Both the position numbers and the translations under genes were made by a program. The notes beneath the pieces are model-generated. The model did not search any database. It saw only the letters and a list, made by a program, of their open reading frames with translations, and had not been told where the DNA came from. From NCBI RefSeq assembly GCF_016859285.1, contig NC_053403.1:4051948-4115947 (forward strand): a DNA stretch of 64,000 nucleotides. The letters run 5' to 3'. Below, in pieces: positions 25,154 to 38,658 of the stretch (its first letter is position 1; each line of letters starts with the position of its first letter). The DNA is from Xiphias gladius (taxonomy: Eukaryota > Chordata > Actinopteri > Istiophoriformes > Xiphiidae).

Positions 25154-28109
25154 ATCACTTCCACAGCAGCAGGAGAGGTTGCAGTCCAAGTAGTTGTCGT
25201 ATTTGATAAAGCGCCACAGCAACAGCAGGGATAACTGTTAAAGGTGTCTCCAGGCAGGCATCACAAAGTTAAATCCTTCGTCTTGGAGGCGGTTGTAGCT
25301 GCCACCAACCCGGAATCTCCTCTCCTCGGGAACCGGTTCCCCTTCTGACTGTGATCCGTCAAACTCAACTGTCCCCGTCTGAGAGCCTCACAGTGATTCT
25401 GGAGCTCTGTCAAGACTCGGCAGGCCGTGCCAAAACATACTGAGGAAGAATGCACTGTAAACACATGGCGCACACTGAAAAACAAGCAGTGAATATAAAA
25501 AGAGAAAACACCCTGTCTCAGTGTGTCTGTGAGGCCTTTTTGAGTGAGGCGTCCAGCGATCCTTCAGAGAGGAGGATTTTATAGTCAGCTGGAGGTGTGG
25601 TTTAAAGAGGGGATGATCTGGCTGAGATAACACAGTATGAAAGCTGTTTGTTTCAGCTTTCCCGATGGCAATGCCTTAATGCTACAACGTCTGATGGTAC
25701 TTGGACACAGCAGATATTAATACTGATCTAAGGCGAAGATGACATATCTCCTTCCCGTATTTCTTTCTGTGTGACACAGATAGTTGTAGCTAGAGACTGG
25801 CAGTTCAAGGTGTTTTCCTGCAGAACGGGGTCAGCGCTTGTGAAATTCCTCAGGCGGCTGTCTATACGATACCATCGTGCCTGCACATGCCCGGCGCTGC
25901 GCTTGGATGCGGTGACGATAGGGCTAGAAAACACCTCCTTTTATAGAGAATGACAGGTCATGCTGTTTCGGTAAAAGGTCGACAAGATTCTATACAAACA
26001 GTCGTGAAGTTACGTCAAAGAAAGGACATAGCTGTTGACAACGTTCACGAAGAGGAACCCAAGAACAAAAAGACCGCATGGAATGTACTGTGCATTCGGT
26101 ACATTTTGTATATTTTTACTCATTGGGGTTAAATTTTTAATTGTGATCAATAAGGATGACGTTAAGCCAGAAAACGGTGCGGCAGTGTGCGAATATGCGA
26201 CTATATCCATGCTTGTGTATAGTCAGTATCTGGAGAAATCATCGGGAGAAATACCCGCGCCATGAGATCTGCCACTCCTCAGTTCTAACTTTTTCTGGGG
26301 TAATAGTTCTGCTTTCGCCAAAATCGCCAGATCAGTGGGGTGCGGGCATAAATGATGCTAGAATGATGTTGTAATTGAACTCATCTTTCTCAGTCACATC
26401 CTATTTCAAACATGATGGTCTGGGGTTTCAGGGAAGCCAGAAATGGGAATGGGTGATGTGGCCAAAAAGTTCAATCTAGATTTTATTCAGTATCACGGAC
26501 AATTCTTGATTTTAAGCGATATGTTTTTTAAAAATTTATTTATTTTTCCTTTCTACGTGAACTCAAGACAAAACATCATTCAAAAATAGTTTTCTTTATT
26601 AAAACTATATGCCATATATATGCAATATCAACAAATAACAACAAGAACCTGTCTCTTCATACGTGGTGACACTGGACAATCCGGCAGCTAAAGTTTGCGG
26701 CGTTCTAGCTTTGATTTTGGAATCGGCACCGGAGCTGGTGTCAGAATCTCGAGGAAACACGCATTGTTCTCATTCCGCTGCACGCTTCTGATTTGAGGCG
26801 CTGGAACACGTTGGTTGCGCTGCTAATTATAGTTCTGATAGAGCGTCGTTTCCCACAGGTGGGGGACGACTTGGGTTGGCACCCGTGTGCATGCAGAGAC
26901 TCATGCAGCTTAGAGAGGGGGGGGGCTGTTGCCCAGGTTATTCCCACGTGAGAACTCGCAAGGCAGACGAGGCAGTGCTGCTTTTACGACCGTCAGGGAA
27001 TATTCTAAATTCGATCATATATTCACTGACTGAACCAAAGTATAGTTTGTAAGTTTTCTTTTGCCTCACCTTCTTTTTTTTGGCATAAAAAAGGGACTAT
27101 GAGGCCCTTTAGTAGGACCCTTTTGTGTAGAAAAAAACAAGTCTGAGCTTATTCTGTGTCAACATCAGGCTGCAGTGATATGAGGATCCTAAAACGCTTT
27201 GCACAGATAGAATCAGGAGACTTACAGCTTTCAAACAATGTAGAATTTGTCAAGGTTGTGTGAAGATTGTATCCGGTACAGACCAAAACACACTTAAAGT
27301 AGCGCTGCCAAAGGCCAAAGCGCTGCCAAAGGCCCCACGGGGGGGACAGTGTATTTTAAAAGGTTAAAGTAACCTAAACTCCTCTCCCTCCTGGTCTCTG
27401 CTGCCGTTTTCACTCACAATTAACAGCAAGACCCAACTGGCTAAATACTAATGAATTAAAGCTTTGCCATGAACTTGATTCCCTGGAAAGGCCATTCAAT
27501 TACAGACACCACTTTCCTGCCACCACGTCCTAACGCTTTGTTATGCTCTGCCCCAGACACGATGGAACATTGCGCAAAAGGGCAAATCCACATTACTGGT
27601 GCAACAAAACACAAGTCTAAACAAGGTGATAGTTTACAGACCTGGATTTATCAACTGTGCGTCTCCGAAACAATCACAGTCACTGCGACACTGCTCGTCT
27701 ACCGGGGAGGTGTAGAGTTCCTCTTTAAAATGACAGCATGGTTCCAATTAAACACCCGTCAAAGGTAGAAAAATGACGACCGACACCCTCCAGTTTGACA
27801 CAGCTTTACGGTACCACAAAAGTAGGCTCTGTGCGTCGACACTGAGGTGCCGCAGCAGCAAAAGGAAGTAAACGAATGAGATGGATACTGCAGATAAGTT
27901 ACCCAAAAGAAAAAGAAAGCCAACACGCTGTGGTAGAGGGCAAGCCACTTGCCACGCTGAAAGTAAAAGGAGCAGCGGCTCGACGTGAGAAGACTGAGAG
28001 GCGGATCCATTGGCTTTACAAAAATACATCAACAGCTTTGAATATTTCTTGTTCTTACGGCTGTATGTAAAAAAATTTGTGATTTGTGATATTGAGCTAT
28101 ATATGTATT

Positions 28110-28110
<1 letters not shown>

Positions 28111-28158
<48 letters not shown>
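28111..28158. repeat. (TA)n microsatellite
   Basis: About 24 uninterrupted AT dinucleotides. A second (TA)n of about 14 units is at 33617-33646. Confidence 0.95.
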
Positions 28159-28161
<3 letters not shown>

Positions 28162-30511
28162 TGAGGTTAGTGACTCATATTAACATGGAAGTTAAAACTA
28201 ACACAAATGAGTCACCGATTTTGTTTTCCACACATGATAAGTTTGATCTCTTTGCTTTGAACTTCTGTTCAGTTAGTTTATGTAATTTTTCCACAATTTA
28301 ACCACTTTGTGATGTATAGTGATGTAATAAAACAGCCTTTTAGCATATCGTGATAATGACTTCAAATATGTCACCCACCCCTTTCTCGTGGAAAAACTCC
28401 ATTCAAGGCCATTCATTTCGTGGGGAACCGCGGCCGTTCTTTCCTGAGCAGCGGGACAAATAGGACTGTGCACTGACCCGTCAAAACCTTGCAAAGTCGG
28501 GGCTTATGGTGACGCCAAATTCGGTGTAAAGCAGAATGAAGGAGAAGTTCATCCTCTAAACTGTGTTATGCGTCACTGCTCCCCTAGGTGACTTTGGGGC
28601 AACAAGTCTCGGGCACCGGTGGAACATCTCAGCGCGTGATGCACCAGTACCAGTCAGTGCTGGGAAGGAAAATGCTTGCCATCATTTTCACAATATTACA
28701 CTCTGCCTTAAGCAAACCGAGTGCTTGAGCAACTGTCTATGATGAAAGGAGAACTGCGTTGACTCAACGGTTTGGTGCAGGTCAGCATTTAGGAAGGAGA
28801 AAATATTCCTTTGGTTATGCAGAGTTGACGTTGACTCGGTGAATTTTGCATATCTTATGTATCTCGCATTATGTACACGCGTAGCATGCATACAGCGCTG
28901 CCAGTTACGTGTCTCTGCTCAGATAAGGTGCCTGCAAGTACTTAGCTTTTCGTCATTTCAAGCAGCCATCCCCCGACAAACTACGACTCCGCTGCTGCCC
29001 GTGTGACGTCCAGCACATTATTGATTTATCTACTGATGTATTTATTTTTTCGTCGGGGCTCAAACCGACAAGCGTTGCTACGATGTGGACGCCTCGCTTA
29101 TTCTCAAGTACTGTTTTTAAAGCACTAGTAAAGATGGCATCAGTATACAGACACCCAGCTGTCTACTTTCGTCTGCACTTAGCGTAAGGTGCTCTGGGAG
29201 ACAGGTCTCTTAAATTTATTGTGATCAGTATATGCGGAAATACCAAGAAGTTGGTTCTGGGCAGTGGTTTGGACTCGACTTTTGTCTCCTTTCAGACACA
29301 CTAGCTCTGAACATCTTATTTGACAATCTAAATCACTATCTCTCTCCTCTCTTTATCTCTGTCTCTCTCAAAGGTTTGACATCCTGCCTACATGTCCGCT
29401 CTTGTGGACTGGCTTGCTGATTTTGCTGACAGTGACAAAATTCTGAGAAAGTAGTTACTTGATGGCTGGCATGGTGCCTCTTTCGAGCGTTTGATCCGGA
29501 GTCCTTTCAATGATTAAAGTCTAGGCTGGACACCCTCCCGTGTTAGATTGAAAATAGGTTAGAAAAAAAAGAGTTGGTCCACTCAAATCCGACGAAGTTG
29601 GAGGTCGAGCTGCCAACTTTATGCCAACGACCACCGAGTCAAATCTGCTACATATATGAGTTTGGGGGATTCTCCTCCTTGAGGTTAAAAAAGAAATAAA
29701 ATAAAAAAATAATACAGGTTTCATTACAGCACAAACCGAGAAGTTTTTCTGCTCTCACCAGCAGACGTGGAAACACTTCACGAATGTGGATGCTCGAAAA
29801 AATATCTTGCGGTCCCCTCGGATCAGTTAGCATGCATTTTTGAGTATTTATCACCTGATTAAGATTTTAAACCAAATCATGGTTTATACTATAAATTTAC
29901 AATCCATTCTATTTTTTCTATATTTTTCATTTTTTTGATTTTTGTCATCTGGCGCACAACGGAGAGATGGGCAGCAGAGAGTCCTCCTTGTTTACCCCGT
30001 GGGGTCTTTTTTCCTTATTACTGCTGTGTCATATCTCTTATTTTATTAAAAGTGTGGTCCGTCCAGTGTTGACTACTGGGCTGCAAAGATTTGACATAAA
30101 TGAATGAACTTGTTTGTAACTGACTTGATTGATTCATTTTTTATTTTAACGTGTTATCTTGACTAAATGCATTTGTTCAGGTACCTAATGAGTTTTTCCT
30201 ACTGTTTCTTCTCTCGGATGCTGTTGACTTCACGGTGCAGAATGATGTTTGATGATTGCAGAGTTTCACATTCGTCTGCTGAAGGGGAAATGTGTTTTTC
30301 CTCATCTCACCTAAAATATCTGAATTTTACACAAGCGTGATGTGGACATTTGAAGCATCCACCACACATCCACTGAGAATGGACTTTTCAGTGAAGTAGG
30401 GCACATTTTGTGTCCAGCGTATTTCCAAATTCATAGATTCTGGATTTTTGAATGAGGGACAGCTCATATCAGACGGAAAATGTTCTTCTACGCAGATTAT
30501 TTTTTTATGTC

Positions 30512-30825
30512 TTAAAGGTGCTATATGTAAGTTTTTGCTATTGCTACATGGCCAACGTTAGCATTAACAGTTGTTTACTCGCCGGTCTGGAAGAAATGTT
30601 GCGAGTTCGGCATCGAAATTCATTCCTTTACTCGCCAGAGCCGTCTCCAGTGGTGGAGAGCAACGACAATTTTAAGTCTCGTTCTATTTCTGTCACTTCT
30701 TTTTTCTTTTACTGAAGTTAGCATGCCAACCACCTGGCTGGAGCTCATGGTAAGTAAACACCTGCTAATGCCATCGTTAGCTATATAGCCGTAGCAAAAA
30801 ACTTAGATATAGCACTCCTTTAAAA
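30512..30825. mobile_element. MITE with clear terminal inverted repeats
   Basis: The left end is ttaaaggtgctatatgtaag followed by tttttgct. The right end is agcaaaaaacttagat then atagcactcctttaa, its near-perfect reverse complement (about 30 bp). A TTAA word sits at the left border and a TTTAA at the right, compatible with a TTAA-type target. The roughly 310 bp interior is non-coding, with gttagcattaacag and gccgtctccagtggtgg words shared with the rearranged copy at 39-370. Confidence 0.8.
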
Positions 30826-33613
30826 CATGGCTGGGAAGGATATTCCCCGCCGGCGCACCAGACCACGCTTTTCTTGCCAGTCAGCTTGAGAAACCCCGCT
30901 GCAAGGTACAAGTAGGTAATTGACACCTCATTTTTAGCCCAGCCTGGCCTATTTGAAGATGTATGCCGCTCTGGTGGCGAAACATTACCCGTCGGCAGCT
31001 GCCATTGCAGCAACAGTAAACGGCCTCATTCTACTTGGCGTATCTCAGTGTCATCTCCTCGATCAGATCGAAGCAGGCCTGACGATCATCCTGTCCCCGC
31101 ATGTCTCAGCCAGGGTAAGAACCAGCTACAGACTCCCGGCGCCATATCAACATTTATTTGCCCGCCTACACAGACAGAACGGCCGACCTTATCTGACCCA
31201 GATTCCACGCTATCATGTCAAGCTCTTTTAAAAGCTATTTGTAATTTTAAAAATGCTACAGTCGCATAAAATTCTCCACATCGGTGCTTTAAAATGCCCC
31301 GTGACATGTTTATTACAATATAAAATCTTATACGCGCCATGACCAGTAGTGGTTTCACACCGAGCCAAGGTTTATCTGCTAGTAAATGAATGAAATTACT
31401 TGACATGGTAATTTGAAACAACAGACGAAACCAAGATTCAATTGTGAAGTAAAAATCCGACTACTGCATCAGCCAAAATCACCACAGCTGACATTTTTCA
31501 ACTGAAATAATTAAACCGGGTTATAAATTTATATCTATTTTATTGAATGTGCTTATGATATAGTCAAAATACAGATTCAGTAATAGAATTTAAGTCCTGA
31601 CCCATCTCACTTCCCTTGCAGTGTTATTTTAGATTAATTTGTGCAAGCAGAAATAGAAACAGATTACAGTGACCAGACATCAGGTTGTTATCACGATTAT
31701 GCTAATAATGAAGCTTATTTAGCTTTTTTTTTTTTTTTAGAGCAAGGAGCTCAAAATGCACCAATGCTAGGTCTTGCCAACATGCGGTGATCTGCAGTTT
31801 ACTTAAGTTACCTCAGTTAGATTTTATGGTCACCTAAGTGCAAGTATTTCAAACATTTATGTACAGCCCAGAGCTTTGTATCTCAGCTTTAAGACTGAAG
31901 TCATCTACTGGCCCCCCCCCCCTTTTTTTAATGCTGTATTTTAAGCACCAATTGAGCGCATAATCAAAACCACGGCCAGTTTTTTTGTCACAGGACAGAA
32001 TTTACAGCGTTGCGCAAGTCCACGGGAACGTTTGTGTGGCAGTTCTTCTGGTGGGCAGAGGCCGTTGGATACCAGCAGTGCGTTAATCAGAGGTCAAAGC
32101 AATTAAATGAATCGCTCGAGCTTTAGCAACGTCATTTTCTCAACTGAAGGAAGGTGAAAGATCAGTCGGCAGAAACGTACTCAAAGATAAAAATATATTT
32201 ATACATTCACAAATTTCAGCAGTAGTAAAAACACATGAAGGACAAGGCTGGTATTTACAAAACGCTACCTGTAAAGCAGTTAGAAAAATGTTAACCTGTG
32301 ATCCCTGCTCTATAGTACATTTCTGTTACAAAAATGTCTTTTAATAAAACTAATAATAGGAATTTAGAAGATGTTTGCATCCATAATTTCTTCTATTACA
32401 CAGAATTCATCAGGTTTTATGGCGTGGTATGAAGCTGAAATGATTATAAATCCTTTCGAGTGGTCATATCACAGCATATGTTAACATTAATAGCATTGCT
32501 AGTAATTATTTCTGTTTGTTACTGAACAAGAAATAAACATTTAGCATTCAGTAATGCTACAGCTGAAACACTGCTGCATTCATGTCAGGGTGACCATACG
32601 TTTGACCACTTATAAATGGACTGTAGCACTCACTTTTAGTAGCAATAAATGGGGCCTGCAAAAAAGGCCATGCTCTACTTGTAATTGGGCTGATTGGTAC
32701 ATTTCTTGATAATTTATGTGGATACAAAATTAACAACAAAAATCCAGCATTGAAATTAAAAATTGTGTTAATCACAAGAAAATCATAAGCACTGCGAACA
32801 CATGAAGATGATGTGTTGTGGTTGCTCACATTTCCACACGATGACTGATTCGCCTTTATACAAATCCGTGATTGTATGTTTGTGGACTGCGGTCAGAAGT
32901 AGGCATTGGTCTCATCTTTGATCTTTAAATCTTTATTGCTATCACTACAAAGCTGTGGAGCTGGGTCTTCTTCCCCTCTCTTTGTTTTCTTGATTGACCT
33001 TCCATGAGGAGCAGCCATTTTTTTTTCTTAAACCCAGGGTTTTTTTTTTTTTCCCCTCAGTTGTTGTTCCGCTTTTAGTCATAATTTGATTTAACAAGAA
33101 ATTCGACTGGACGGGGAAGTTGCATAATATTCCACAGTTCAAATTTGCTAATGTGATGTTGCAATGTTTTTGCCATTTGAAACAATGTTTTTGAGACACA
33201 CAACGATGCATCTTTCACACACAGAGGAGTAAAATTCACATGATATTAAACAAAGAATCCCCAGACTGCACTTGATTGACCTTATCGTTGTTGGCTATCC
33301 ATTTAGAGCCAGGGAGTGAACGACAGACATACATTCACCCATTGCTTCGTTAGTACAGATGATATCATCAAGGTGAGTATGACCATTCAGATGACTTACA
33401 AGCCCGGGTGGAGTGAATCCCGATTTATATTGCATTACCCATTTTACATTTCTGAGGCATGTCGTTGTGGATTCATGGTTGTCACACTGGAGTCTCAAAT
33501 CACCAGGCGTTTACGAGGTCCTCTCCAAATGAATGAGGGACAGTATGCTGAATTTAAAAGAAATGATCCCAGACAAACAATAATTACAGTATAAATACAT
33601 CCATCTCTCTCTC

Positions 33614-33647
<34 letters not shown>

Positions 33648-34555
33648 CATACACAGTATAAACAGTTACAAAATTCAATATTAAATCAACATTAATAACC
33701 AGCTGCCTATATGAACTCTTAAATAATAGGGGACTGACTATGGCCTCACATGCGTCTATTTGGGGGTTAGTTACATGCAGACATTTGATACTCCTCACCA
33801 AGGAATTCATGTTAGTGAATACTATTTATGATATCTAGAAAACGCTTTTTTTTTTTTTCCCCCTTTCAGGCTTCTTGGTTTGGAATTTTTCACCACAGCT
33901 TCATGGAGAACGTATTTCACTTGAGATTTAGGCGCCTTTTCGGGTGTTGTGGTTCTATTTTCCGAGCTTTCATCGAAACCTTTGAAACCTATAAATCTTG
34001 TTTATCTGTGGGAACTTAGATAAAGGCTGTGTGAGACTGGTACTATTTGAAAGATAAGATTCCTGTGCTCGAAAGGAATTTTTCATGGTCGTAACTATTC
34101 AGTACACTGTCCAGGCCAAACAGAAAAACAGATGTGCATACCTTAGCTGGGAGGCATTCCACTTAAAACAAAAAAAACAAAAAATACCCCCTTATATTTC
34201 ACTTAACAAAATCCACCAACATTAATATTATTATTGTAATATTCTAGACAATAAGGAGCCTCTTTCACCTGCTGAGTCACTACTACAGTGTTGAAGAGCA
34301 CATGACACGCTTTGAAGGAGCCATAACAGTACTTCCCATTTTGTACCTCTGTATATCTCTATGTAAGAATCATAAGAAAATAGAAATTTCTTAAATTAAA
34401 TAGCGCAATTCACCTTCAGAGTCCCCTATCATAAAGTAAGTACATTTTCGGGGCACACTGTCAGTCTCAGGTAGTATCCCGTTGGGTTTCCGTGTCACCG
34501 GACAGAAACACAAGGCACTGTTCCGCCGCCATCCACCCTCCGTTTTCCACGAACT

Positions 34556-37500
34556 TCAAATGACAGTATTGCGCGTAGGATGCGGTGTGTGTCCTGTGGA
34601 GCTATCCACTGGCACTGGCTCTCCCCTCAGTAAGAAGGGGAAATAATTGGAGAGATAAAGAGCTTTAAACTTGGTGCTACAGAAGCAGTAGACCAGTGGA
34701 TCCAGTAGACAGTCCATGTAAGAGAGGACCATGAGGCCATCGAAGACCACAGCAGCTTTGTCCTGGTAGACCTCACTCAAATCTTGGATCCGGACGATCA
34801 GCAGAACCATCCTGGCAATGGTGCAGGGGAGGAAGCAGAAGGAGAAGACCACTATGACGGAGGTCACCAGAAAAACTGCTCTCCTCAGCTTGGTCTTATC
34901 CCCAATTGTTTTCTTCCTGAGCCGGTTGACGATGTGCACTGTGCAGTAGACCAGGATGACAAAGGGGATGAGGATCTGAGTAAAGAAGACCGCCTCCCTC
35001 ATACTGTCCACCACGTCCTTAAATGAGAAAAAAGATCAACTTAATTGTCATAGACATCAACAGCAAAGGCTTGTTCTTGATTGGTTGGCCTAAGTATCCC
35101 TAAGAGTTCTATGTCAGGACAGTAACGGTGTAACCTCTATTCTAAATCACCAGCAAGGCAGTGGTGGAAGAAGACCAGATCTTTTACTTAAATAAAAAAA
35201 CGCCAATCCAACAATGTAAAAATTCTCCATTACAGGAAAAAGAGCTGCATTGAAACTCTTACTTAAGTTAAATTACACAAGTGTTAGCAGCTAAATGTTC
35301 TTAAAGTATACAAAGTAAAAGCCCTTGTTCTGCAGAAAAGTGTTCCTGTGACTGATGAGCGTTGTACTGTTGTAGCTGGCCGTGGTGAAGCTAGTTTTAA
35401 CCACCTTATATACAGTTCGGTATTGTAGTCCAGTGGTTCCATTAATTGGATGGGAAAGAAGAAAAAAAACAAAGTTCTTCTACACAGATGTTTCTTCTTC
35501 TACTCATTGTCTTATCTTATCTAAGTGAAGCCATTTGTTAAATTTGGATGGGATACTTCTCTAGTGGAACTGCCAACAACCCCTGCCAACATCTAAAATG
35601 TGACCAAGGGCCCCAAGTAGACGCTAGTATTTTTCCATAACGGGTCATAAACCGAAAAGGTTGAGAGCCACTGGATTAACCTTTTTCAATGCATTGTATT
35701 TTATAAGCCTGTCATATGTTTTTAAATGTAAACTCCTCATCTGAGAACTTACAAGCAACTAATACTGTCAAATAAATGTAGTGGAGTAAAATGAACAATA
35801 CTTTCCTTCTGAAATGAATTGGAGAAGAAATACAAAGTAGAATAAAATCGAAATTATACTTCAAATTACTGCACTTAAATACAGTACTTCGGTAAATCAA
35901 GTTACTTTACTCTTCACAACTGGCCAGGTTTGTGTGAAAGTAGCCAACAGTATTGACGCCTCACTCCATCAGTTAACAAATCTAGCCTTGAATTAAACTG
36001 ACTGCGAGCAACGGAGATTCAGACACAACCTTTGTTTAGAAAGGGACCACGGCACAAACACGATAGCGCACTCTGAGGTTTCCTAGTATAGAGAATAACA
36101 AACTAGCTTCCATCTCACCGGCTATCTTCTCACGATCAGGCACCGTGTCGTGCATAGGATCTTACGTAAAGTGAATGAATAGGGAATAAAAAGCATGTCC
36201 TCCTTTTTTCTCTGAGAGAGTTTATGTTTTGTTTTTTTTTTAGCATGCATGAATCTTTTCCAAACTGTGGCCCTGTCACGCGTGGTGCAGTTTGACACGC
36301 TCTAGGTTTAACATGTCTCAACTTAAGCTACGCTGTGTGCTGTGTCGGTGCAAAAAAAAAGAAAAAAGAAAAAAGAAATAGCTCTGAAAACAGGCTCTGT
36401 CCAAGTGGCGCTATGGCGTACGATAACCCCGAGCTCTGTGCTCTCTGGGAGGGAGCCATGGACGCACATTCTTCATTTCTGATCAGGCTTTTCGTCCCCC
36501 TCAATCACATAAATTCAACCATTTTACTGTTTTTGACTTCATTATGCTCTCTCTTACTTCAGGCTGAGTAAGTGTTTGCACAAAATAACTGCGTCTATCT
36601 TGTGTAAACAGTGTATTGCACAAACGAGGATGATGCCACCTCACACATCATCAGTGACACAAAAAAACTTGCTCGCTCAGCACTGTGTTGCCACATGGTC
36701 ATCACTGAAAGCGTTCAAGTTGGGAAAAACAACTGTCATGTACAAGCCCTTACAAAATAATCTTCAAAAAAAACAAACAAACGGTGAGGGATGAATCATT
36801 CGTTGCATAAATGCTTTGTCGTTTCTTCTCGTTTCACTCATCTCATGCACTGTGGAAAACAGATCTAGAATCACAGTTTAGACATTCAGTATACAGACAT
36901 TACCTTCATCCTGGTAGGATCCATGTTGTCTGTGTCGGTTTTGTGGCTGTTGCAGCAGTCAAAGTTCCTGAGCATGGTGGGAATGGTGAGAGGCAGAAGC
37001 AGCAGCCAGATGAGGACAGAGATCTGAGGGGATTTCTTGAGGGCTCTCAGAAGATTCTTTCGACTGGGGTGCACCACGTTAAAATATCGATCGATGGAAG
37101 TCACTGTTAGGAAGGCGATGCTGGCTCCTCGGTTTAAAAACAACATGAAGAGCATGGCTTTGCAGACCGTTTCGTTCCCACTCCTCCTCTCTCCGTGGAT
37201 GAAGTTATGTGCCTTTATGGGCAAACAGAAGAGCAGCAGAATGTCAGCCAGCACCAGGTTGAAAAGGAAGATGTTATTGCTTTTGGATTTCCAGAACTTC
37301 AGCTTGAATATAAAAGGTGGAGGACAGATATGTTCAGAGGCAAAGCCAAGATGAAAATCACAATCATGACAGCTGCATAGCATTTATACAGTGCCTTGTT
37401 TGTGGCTTCGCAGTCTTCGATGAGTTGGTAAGTGGGCACACTGGCGTTTGCCATTTGAACGGTCAAATACACTTGCCGGGGAACGTACAAAGTATTCTTT

Positions 37501-38658
37501 TCTAAACTCACGAAGAAAAACCTTCGCAAACAAAGTCTCGCCCTACCAACAAGCAAAGAAAGAAAAAAGAAAAAAGAAATAGCTCTGAAAACAGGCTCTG
37601 TCCAAGTGGCGCTATGGCGTACGATAACCCCGAGCGCTCTGTGCTCTCTGGGAGGGAGCCATGGACGCACATTCTTCATTTCTGATCAGGCTTTTCGTCC
37701 CCCTCAATCACATAAATTCAACCATTTTACTGTTTTCGACTTCATTATGCTCTCTCTTACTTCAGGCTGAGTAAGTGTTTGCACAAAATAACTGCGTCTA
37801 TCTTGTGTAAACAGTGTATTGCACAAACGAGGATGATGCCACCTCACACATCATCAGTGACACAAAAAAACTTGCTCGCTCAGCACTGTGTTGCCACATG
37901 GTCATCACTGAAAGCGTTCAAGTTGGGAAAAACAACTGTCATGTACAAGCCCTTACAAAATAATCTTCAAAAAAAACAAACAAACGGTGAGGGATGAATC
38001 ATTCGTTGCATAAATGCTTTGTCGTTTCTTCTCGTTTCACTCATCTCATGCACTGTGGAAAACAGATCTAGAATCACAGTTTAGACATTCAGTATACAGA
38101 CATTACCTTCATCCTGGTAGGATCCATGTTGTCTGTGTCGGTTTTGTGGCTGTTGCAGCAGTCAAAGTTCCTGAGCATGGTGGGAATGGTGAGAGGCAGA
38201 AGCAGCAGCCAGATGAGGACAGAGATCTGAGGGGATTTCTTGAGGGCTCTCAGAAGATTCTTTCGACTGGGGTGCACCACGTTAAAATATCGATCGATGG
38301 AAGTCACTGTTAGGAAGGCGATGCTGGCTCCTCGGTTTAAAAACAACATGAAGAGCATGGCTTTGCAGACCGTTTCGTTCCCACTCCTCCTCTCTCCGTG
38401 GATGAAGTTATGTGCCTTTATGGGCAAACAGAAGAGCAGCAGAATGTCAGCCAGCACCAGGTTGAAAAGGAAGATGTTATTGCTTTTGGATTTCCAGAAC
38501 TTCAGCTTGAATATAAAAAGGTGGAGGACAGATATGTTCAGAGGCAAAGCCAAGATGAAAATCACAATCATGACAGCTGCATAGCATTTATACAGTGCCT
38601 TGTTTGTGGCTTCGCAGTCTTCGATGAGTTGGTAAGTGGGCACACTGGCGTTTGCCAT
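34556..38658 (-). CDS. GPR31/OXER1/HCAR-type G protein-coupled receptor, paralogue B (2 exons)
   Basis: Best model: exon 1 38658-38107 (184 codons, ending RMK at a GTAATG donor) and exon 2 35017-34556 (starting DVVDSMREAVFF), 337 codons in all, joined in phase 0. The N-terminus MANASVPTYQLIEDCEATNK has an N-glycosylation site. TM1 follows (AVMIVIFILALPLNISVLHL), then NNIFLFNLVLADILLLFCLP, MLFLNRGASIAFLTVTSIDR with DRY intact, SFCFLPCTIAR in TM6 and DPLVYCF in TM7. It is clearly a paralogue of the receptor at 22246-25153. The FIFKLKFW region is uninterrupted here, whereas paralogue A has an intron at that point. Intron 2 is at the equivalent place in both genes. Between the two exons lies a second, frameshifted copy of exon 1, so the transcript has to skip it. 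An upstream in-frame extension exists but lacks family similarity. Ligand is inferred, as for A. Confidence 0.85.
35159..35925. mobile_element. Non-autonomous hAT-like repeat
   Basis: The left end cagtggtggaagaagacc is followed by gatcttttacttaa. The right end near 35905-35925 has gttactttactcttcacaac, roughly inverted. This is a common fish non-autonomous DNA-transposon family and is also found in inverted form at the right end of 58580-59143. It lies in receptor B intron 1. No transposase is encoded. Confidence 0.65.

Larger units (their letters stand above)
25160..34550. other. Gene-free interval between the two receptor genes
   Basis: No exon of a known family was found on either strand. 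Frames such as 27748-28032 (-), 30953-31231 (+) and 33511-33810 (-) have neither motifs nor splice context. The first few hundred bases (25160-25650) should hold the 5' UTR and promoter of receptor A; a TATA-like ttatattc on the minus strand lies near 25495. The rest contains (TA)n tracts, one clear MITE and scattered A/T runs. Confidence 0.5.

Noticed and set aside
27748-28032. 94-codon hydrophobic frame on the minus strand
   Set aside because: Two overlapping frames share the hydrophobic bias of a pyrimidine-rich strand; no membrane-protein family was recognised.
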